Below, one piece after another: positions 51,101 through 60,100 of a stretch of 64,000 nt of DNA. Source of the DNA: Plazaster borealis (taxonomy: Eukaryota; Echinodermata; Asteroidea; Forcipulatida; Labidiasteridae). The stretch is taken from NCBI GenBank assembly GCA_021014325.1, contig CM037457.1, forward strand, positions 6,678,721-6,742,720. The letters run 5' to 3'. The translations under genes were made by a program, and so were the position numbers. The notes below the pieces were generated by a model. That model was not told the DNA's origin, did no database searches, and saw only the letters and a program-made list of their open reading frames with translations. Position 1 is the first letter of the stretch; each line of letters begins with the position of its first letter.

Positions 51101-54100
51101 GAGTCCCTGAAAGCTAAATCCAACCTATCTTGCCAGCGTGTCTCTGTTTATTAATCTCTTCAGCCTCTTGTCTTAGTTGTACTCCATAACGAGCGATCTC
51201 GTCGCTAGCAAGATTAGACGTCATGACAAAGATGGAGTCCTTACACTCGATCGTTTTACCTTTACCATCAGTCAGTCGGCCCTGATGGTAAAAAAATTAA
51301 GTAATTTTCAAATAGAATAGAGATATTCTTGCAAGAGAACAAACTTGGTGTGAGGCAATCTAAGCAAATTTTATAAGGATCAAAAATTGAACCATACATG
51401 AGACCTGTGGAGAAATCAGTGAAGTATTTTACAGGGTAATTGATAGGGTAATTATTGTTGAGTGGCAAACAACAGTAACCGCTCAATGGCAAAACAATCA
51501 ATAATCAATCAATCACAATTCAATTAGATACTTCAAGAACCACACTAATGGACTCTTATTGTAAAGTTAATATTCAATTCTCAATAATTATTAGTCTCAT
51601 TTCTCAATTGTACACAACCAATAATCAATACTCAAATGCAGTCAATAATCAATACTCATTCGTACACAACCAATAATCAATACTCAATTGTACAGTCTAT
51701 AATCAATACTCAATTGAACACATCCAATAATCAATACTCAATTGTACACAATCAATAATCAATACTCAATTGTACACAATCAATATTCAATATTCAATTG
51801 TACATAATCAAAAGTCAATACAGTTATAAATAATTCTCAACACACAAAAATAGTTCTACATTACAAAATGTAAATACTAAAATTGCAATCTTATTCAAAC
51901 AGTTTCAAGAACAACATTAAAAAATATATTCTCAAATGAGCATCAAATCTCAATATATGATACTCAGTACGATTCTCAGGACAATCAGTCAATGCTCAAG
52001 TATCAGTAATCAATTCCTGATTACAAATCAAAAGCAACCGAAAAATCAGTTCTCAAAAGCAATAATCAGCAATAATCAATTCTCAACAATCAGAAATCAC
52101 GATCGTCACTCAGTTCTCAAGAAATGATTCTCTGGACTATTATTGACATTACCTCATCGAACAACTGTAGCATGATTGTCAGTACATCAGGATGTGCCTT
52201 GTCCACCTCATCAAACAACACAACGGCGTTGCTGCATGCCTTCAGTTTCTTGGTTAGTTGGCCCCCTTGCTCGTGCCCAACATATCCTGGAGGGGAACCA
52301 ATGAACTTGGCCACCTCATGCTTCTCCTGGTACTCTGACATGTCAATCCTTATGAAACCTTTCTTCACGTCTTTGTGGATGTATCTAGCAATCTGCTTAG
52401 CCAGTTCCGTCTTACCTTATAAATAAAGTTTCATTTGACAATCAATTTTTGACAACAAAACTCTCACAGAACCTAAGAACAAAAGTTAAAAAAGAACTAA
52501 CTTCTGTTCCTAGTTCCTAGAATTTGAAGGAGCTTTTACTAATGTGTACCAATTATAATACACCCCCTTGCATTGGCCGCCATAGCTGAGGTCAAACAAT
52601 GGAAACTTGCAAGCACGTATGCGCCAAGCACAACTCTGAACCAATGATTGGTCTTCCTTTGACCTCAGTGAGGGCGCTGTTCAAGCTTGTGATGTAATAT
52701 GCAAGAGGTCTATATACCAGAGTTGAGGCACTGGTACTCATACTCGTTTCTTTCTATACTCGTACTCATAAACTTGTACTCCTACTTGAACTGGTACCCA
52801 CAGAAATTTGTTTGGTACCCATCTCGTACTTGCTATAATGGCAAAGTACTCATACAGCTCGTAGTTACCAAATGTAATCGACTTCAACTCTGTTGTATGT
52901 GTGTCATGGGTGGGCAAGGTAAAATAATAATAACTAGTTCTTAAATAGTTTATTTTACAATAACGTTTCAATGCGCTTAATACAATAGTGCCCTGGCCCA
53001 CTTTCATAGAGCTGTTTAGCAGAAAATATTGCTGAACAATTTCCTGCTTAGCAAAACTGAGCAGGATACCAGTTACAAATGGTACATAAGACATGGTATG
53101 TTGGCTGGTAACTTGAATCTGGAAAGCATAATTGTTTAGTGCGTAGCTACATATTTTTGCTTTTAAAAGCAGCTCTATAAAATTGGACCCTGGTCATTGG
53201 GCCAATAACATTCCTGTAATCTTTCTCAGCTCCCTGAGGAGTATACAGCCCTGGGCTGCTGTGGCGCTCCGAAGGCTTTTTCAAACTTTAGTGACAAGTT
53301 TCTCTTGAAAACTGTAAACCTGTTCATTGTAAACTGTTCATACTGGTCAGCATTTCCAGCATTTGATAACTTACCGATTCCTGAGGAGCCCAGAAACAGA
53401 AAGACAAGTGGGTGATCTTCATCCATCCAGCCATTCTCCTTTCTCCTTATTGCTGCAACAAAAATAAAAAGCAAGTAAACATCTTGCTGTATTCCTGAAG
53501 ACTAGACTTGTGTTGAATATCACGCAAGGTTGAAATCCTACATACTTTAATTTTCCCTCTTACTCTTTTGTTTAATATTATAGACGATATAACCTGTGGC
53601 AACAAATGTTTACAAAAGAGCCACAGAGCCTGGACTTCCTGCAGGCACGATTTGTACACAGTTCAAATGAAAGAAAACATAAAATTTTATATTTTCTGGA
53701 GATTGCACTGTCTGATAATGATCAACTTTTGATATGAAGAAAGGGGGCACAAAACTTGTTCAGCTGTTTCTTCAATAACTCTTGAATTTATGTGGAAAAT
53801 TTGACCCAAAATGTCAAATTTCCCACACGACCAGTGTAGTACCTCGCCTGCCAGGAAATGCCATGGAATGTACGAGGGCACTCTTTTAGTAAACAAAGGT
53901 TACATGGTCTATAAAACTTACATTTTATCACTAACTAAGGGCCAAGTCATATGGGGCAATTTACAGCACATTAGGTCCAGACAATCTCCACATATAACCT
54001 TCATATATATTTTTTTTTTAGATGATCTTCCCGTCAAGGGAACTCGACAAACTCCCACAAAAGGATATAAACACCAAGCTGGCAACAGCCAATCTCTCTC

Positions 54101-57100
54101 ATACAAACATTGGTTTAACGTCTATGATTATGAAATGCACAAATAAAGAAATTGTGATTCAATAACTAGACGACAATACTTATTCTAGTCATTGTGAAAT
54201 CAGCAGTTAGCTTGGTAGGATTTGAACCAACAACCTTGTGATTGCAAGTCCTGCAGTCTAACCACTGGACCACTGTTCATATAATTTACGTGGAGGTAAT
54301 TGTTAGAAAGACATTGTTAGAAATTTCCCATGGGAGTGTTCCCGTTACAAACAGCGCAGTTGGTTGCCCGATTGTTGCCTGTAAAATTTGCTTCAAGAGA
54401 CAAGGCCTTATGGCAGTTATTATGTGACATTTTTGTAATAAGAGAAAAAGTCCATACAAAACTAAACACAAAAACACCTGCCAGGAAAATATGCAAAAGT
54501 AGTGTGTGTTGTTACTTTTGATGTAACATTCATAAATACCTGGGGCAATTTATCCATTCTAATTGGTCGCGAGGAGATCAGGTGGCCATGTATAAATGTG
54601 CGATATAAACACAGTAAAGTCGTATTTAAACATGGGATGAGAAAATTGAGTCAAAAGAGGGAGCTATCAGATGATTGCGCAGAGTGCACAAATTTCACGG
54701 GTCAATATAAGTTGGTAGGTCGCATATCTGGCTCGCGCAAGTTTCAAAGTTTGCAATAGTTTGAAAGTTAAGCGCACAAGTTCTAAACTTGCCCAAGGGG
54801 CACAACATGGATAGAAATTCAGTGCAGAGTCAAAACAAGGTGAGCTGAGGCTAAACTATCAGATTGGTTCTCAACATTTATAGGTTTTGGGTGTTTTTAA
54901 GGGAAAGTTATTTATAAATGGGAATGAAAGAGTGGTTACTATGTCTTAAACGCCCGTTTAAAACCTTGCAGAGTCATGGTTGTGCGATAAAGGACTGAGC
55001 CAAAGGCGAGGTCCTTTATCGCCCGGCCACAACCCTTCCGGTTTTAAATTGTCCTTTTAACATCGTCACCTACTCTTTTATTTCCTTATTATAGAATTGT
55101 TGATTACTGACCAGATGCAACCATTGCTATGGCACCCTCTTGCCCAATGATGAACTCCTTCAGTCGTTGCTCCAAGGGAAATCTCCGCCTCTCCTCTGCC
55201 GCTCTCTGCTCCTCAAGAATCTTAAACTAAAAAGATGTACACAAAAATGACTTCATAGTTGGGGACCACTAATACTGGAAGCTATTGTTGCTGGTACCCC
55301 ATTTCCCTGTTCCATAAGAAAGAATGAATGACTTTGGCAGGTAAACTAAGGAAATAATGGGTTTGAGATATAAACTGTTACGTACATCTTTTTCACGATT
55401 CTGGAGTAGTTCTTTCATAGCAGCTGATTTGGCGTATTGCACTGGGATGTGTCCATTCTCATTCTCCTGCAGTGGGTTTGCTCCTGTGATTAAATCAAAA
55501 CTAGATTTGGAGTTCAACTTTGTATGTACCACTTATATGCTATACATCAATGGAACAGACATTAGGCATTTACGAAACCCTGGCTTGGGCTTGGGCTGAG
55601 GCTCCATCAGCTATTAAGAAAATAATTTAAGGTGGATACTATCTCTTAGTCTTTAGTCAATGTGAGTGATAAAATATTCACGGTACCTGCATCTGTAAGT
55701 ATCTTAGCCACATCTACGTCATCTACTAAGACGCTGTAGTGTAATGCCGTGCAACCTTTAAAGGTTGCTCGGTTGTTGAGTCTGTCACTAAACTCATCTT
55801 CTCTTGTAACAAGAACTGTAAAATCAAACAACAACAACAACGTCATCAAAAATAAATCAAGGGTCGATTTCACAAACCTCTAAGAATCACCTTAAGATGA
55901 GTTTCCAATATTACTATAGTGATTTCTATAGCGACATCACACTTTGCTTAGCAATTAAGATTGATACAGAGTTGGGATCAATCTTAGCTTTTTGTGAAAT
56001 AGGCCCAAGGTCTTGCACTTAAGTTTTTTGTAAGGTAGCTCACTGGGCTAGTAAACTGTGCATTTTACTTGCCCCCAGGAAGTTTTAGTAGCCCAGATTC
56101 TAAACATGTATTGTCATAAATGTATCTTTCTGATGTATAAATGGTACCATTCACAACCAGTTCAATGGTCACATGAAGTAACATTCACACACACTCAAAA
56201 ATATATTGACACATTTAAAAATACATTATTCACATATGAAAAGGAAGAAATATTGAGCATTATAAAAAACTAGGTTGGATAGTCTTTAGTAGCCTACAGG
56301 GCAAGTTGAGAAGTTGTGTTTACTAGCTTGTAGCAGTTTTTACAAGACAATGTAACTGGGCTAGTGTTAAGGGTGAGCCCTGACACAGGGTACATCATTA
56401 TTTATTATTCTAGCTGGTTTCTATGCATTCTGCTCAGTACCTGATGATGACAAGAAACCATATTGTCAAACATAGCGGGGGGGGGGGGGGGGTGGTTGTA
56501 CAGAAAAGTGAACAAGTGTGTCATTTGATTTGAATCCTATGGATTATTATTTTTTACTTCAGAAATGTAATAACTTTTATTGAGACTACCTAAACTGATT
56601 AATTGTAAAAAAAATTAAAAAAATTGTGTTCAATATCATAGGTTTTTTACACATTATTTAATTTCCTTATTTCTCAAATGAAAATAAAGATTTAGCTGAT
56701 GAAAGCAAGCTTTACCATGCAATGAGTTAATGCCCATGGTCTGTGACGTGTTCCATACATTGGTGAAGTTATCTCCAAGATTGGGGTCAGCACCAGCCTG
56801 AAGAAGCACCTTCACAGCACTGAGGGTGAAAGAAAAAAATACCATAATTTTCTAAAATGTGTATATGTGTCATTTATGACGTTATTGCAACTAGAAGGTA
56901 AATCCAATCCTCATTCAATGACAAGGATTTTTATTTCCACTGTCATTTCTGCCTCTCAGTGTTTGGCAGTCTAATCACTTTAGGCCAAATAACAGGAAGT
57001 TGACAAGTCATCACGTACCGATTTCAAAACAGTGCTTACCATGCAAACTCAGATTTGTTTAAAACTTTTTGGTTTGTTGATGTTTTTAAAGGAAAGGTGT

Positions 57101-60100
57101 TTATGAATGGGTGGGAATAAAAGAGAGGTGACTCAGTCTTAATTGGCCGCTTAGTTTAAAACCTAGCAGGGTCATGGCTGTGCAATAAAGAACCACGTCT
57201 TCGGCTCAGTCTTTTATCGCACGGCCACGACCCTGCTGATTTTAAACAGCCGTTGAAGACAGACCTTGTTGCCTACTCTTTTATTCCCTTAATAATTAAC
57301 AACTAAACATGCATCATGAGTTAGCACAAGCAATTGCGTTTGTGTGCAGTTTCAATTCCTAGTGCATAAAAGTCGTTGCACAATTTGAACTGCAGGAAGA
57401 TGACCATGACTGTTACTGTCAGTGCAGAGTTCTGAATTTGAAGGGAAATACCTTATTGTATTTGGAAGTATAAATTAATTCCCATTCTCAATTGTTTCAA
57501 TAAGTACACCACACAACCAACAGGTGAAAGTATCATCAAAATCGCTGGTCAGTGAAAACAATGAGAACCATTTTTTTGTCAGGGAATTGGTGCACATTCA
57601 TAGCAGGCTTATTTCGATTGAGGAAATCAAAATAAGGAATGGCTAATTGTGGAGTGATGATATTTCTTCAACAATGACAGTATTTCTGACTAAAATAGTG
57701 CATTGGAGGTTTTTTGGTGCTGGTAAGATTTTTATAATCAGTGAGCTTTCAGACTAAAACTAATCAATTTAATAAAACTATTTACCAATATTATACTTTG
57801 CTCTTAACCAACCTCTTTCAGTCAAATTGATTGATCACACAAAGATTCAAGAATGGTTTTGACTGATGGAAAAAACTGTTATAAGCAGCGCCTGGCATAT
57901 CAATGCATGTGGATTATTTTTATTATTATTATTTTTTTCACTGGACTCAAGAAAGTAAAGTATACCGTGCTTTACAAACATCGATGTATGGGTAAAACTG
58001 AATAATATTCTTTATACATCAATACATCAATACAAATCTACCAACCTGTCATTCTTGTTGATGGCTGCTACGTGGAGCGCTGTCCATCCAAGAGGGTGTC
58101 TTTCGTTAACATTGATTCCAGCATCAATCAACCTGTAGATAAATATATTGAGGCAATTATTGAGCATGACCTTCCAGGGATGAAGAGGGACTATAGTGGA
58201 GTTAGGAGGGGCACACCTGGGGATGGGGAGTATGGTAACCAAGTGTTTTGGTTACACAAGCATCCACACAATAGGGGGGTACAGGCTTGGAATTACATGA
58301 GGCCACAGAGGCCATTGCCTCTGTTGATACTGGTCTAGGCCTTAATGCTCACATTTCTTCCTTTTCAGATGTGAATAATAGGCCTAAACTTTTAAAATAA
58401 GATGTTAATTTATTTTTGAGTGTCTGAATGAAACTTACAAGACTTCCCAGGGGCAAGTAAAGAGCACAGTTTACTAGCCCAGTGGTGGGCTACTTTGCAA
58501 AAAGGTTAAGCACGAGGCCTGTAATCTTAAATGTAATTCTTGTGTTGACTAAACATAATCCAAAATTGAGTGTACCAAGGTAAGCAATAGCACAATACAA
58601 AATGCTGTGAGTTGTGGGCAAACAAGGATCAAAGTTAGGACATGGTAATATCTGCTGTCTGTCCATTAATTTTGTTTTATTATAATATTGAATTTTGTGA
58701 TTATCAATAATTCAGTTTGTAACACAATGTGAATATATCTACTTTGCTGTGTAGATTTGTTCTTGAGAACTTGTCTTGATATTTATTCTACTGCCCCGGA
58801 GTAGATTTCAGAATTGCATTTCAAAGTGATTATCATTGTACTTACTGTTTGATCTCTGACACATTATCCCTCTTTGCAGCAGAGAACCACCTTTCTTTTG
58901 CTGATGGATAAATTCAAATTTTATGAATTAGACAAAAAACTGTACATAAAAATGCATGCAGAATTACACCTGTTAATGATACAGGCAATCAACTGCAGCT
59001 TGTCAAAAGAAATGAGAAGTTTCGATCACAGCAAATTTTGTGCTGTGTTTTTCCATTCTCAATCGCAACGTTGAGAAATCAAAAACAAGGAAATCACCCG
59101 AACAGCTGAAAGTTCTACTATGCCTGATAATAATTAAACTATCAAATTAATTAATTGCACAGGGTTACATTGTAAGGGATGTATTGAAGATAGCCTAAGC
59201 CAAAGGCCTTGTTAAGTTGTTACACCTAGAACAATTTTTACAGGCAACTTTTTTTTACAGGCAACCAACTGCGCTGTAGGCCTATGCAAAAGGTACTCCT
59301 GGAACTATGAGGTTCGTCTCCACGATAGCGGAATGAACCTCATACTATTTATAGGATTATGCAAAAAGAACACTTCAGTAGCCTACTACTACAAGTACAA
59401 CATACATTTTGTCCCCAAGGAATAGGAATTATGTGGAAAATGACATGATGATCATGGAGGGGATGTGTTGGAAGGGATGTGTTGGAATGGGAATAGCGTG
59501 TCATGGCCGAGTAGTCAAGCTGTGGTGGCTGCATATGCTGAGTGAGTCGTCACAATGTGGGTACGAATCTAGACCCAGTAACTGGGGCGCTGTACTCCTT
59601 TTTCGAAATTTTGACATCATCGGTCGTACTAGCGCCCCAGGAAAAACTTGTATTAACTCCAAGCGAAACTCAATTTGGCGGTCACGCTCTCGGCAGTATC
59701 CACGGGTGCCCTGCCTCAACCGTGATGACCACGCGGTTGAGGCAGGGCACCTGTCAAATTTTAGACGAGTGCCCTGCCTCAACCGTGACGACTACGCGGT
59801 TGAGGTAGGGCACCCGTTGATTAGACGGATGCCTTGCCTAAACCGTAATAACAGCGCGGTTGAGGCAGGACACCCGTCTAAAATTTGACAGGTGCCCTGC
59901 CTCAACCGCGTGGTCCTCACGGTTAAGGCAGGGCACCCGTGCTGGGATCGCCAAATTGAGTTTCGCTTGGAGTTAATACAAGTTTTTCCTGGGGCGCTAG
60001 TAGTAGTACGACCGATGATGTCAAAATTTCGAAAAAGGAGTACAGCGCCCCAGTTACTGGGTCTAGTACAAATCTTGGTCCTGGCACCTGTGTCCTTGAG

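Noticed and set aside
54196..54280. Possible tRNA gene
   Set aside because: The A and B boxes fit, but the acceptor and anticodon arms do not pair, so it is a SINE head.
59690..59945. CRISPR-like array of four spaced repeats
   Set aside because: The regular 62-bp spacing suggested it, but the units are hairpins with near-repeated spacers inside a larger palindrome in an animal intron.
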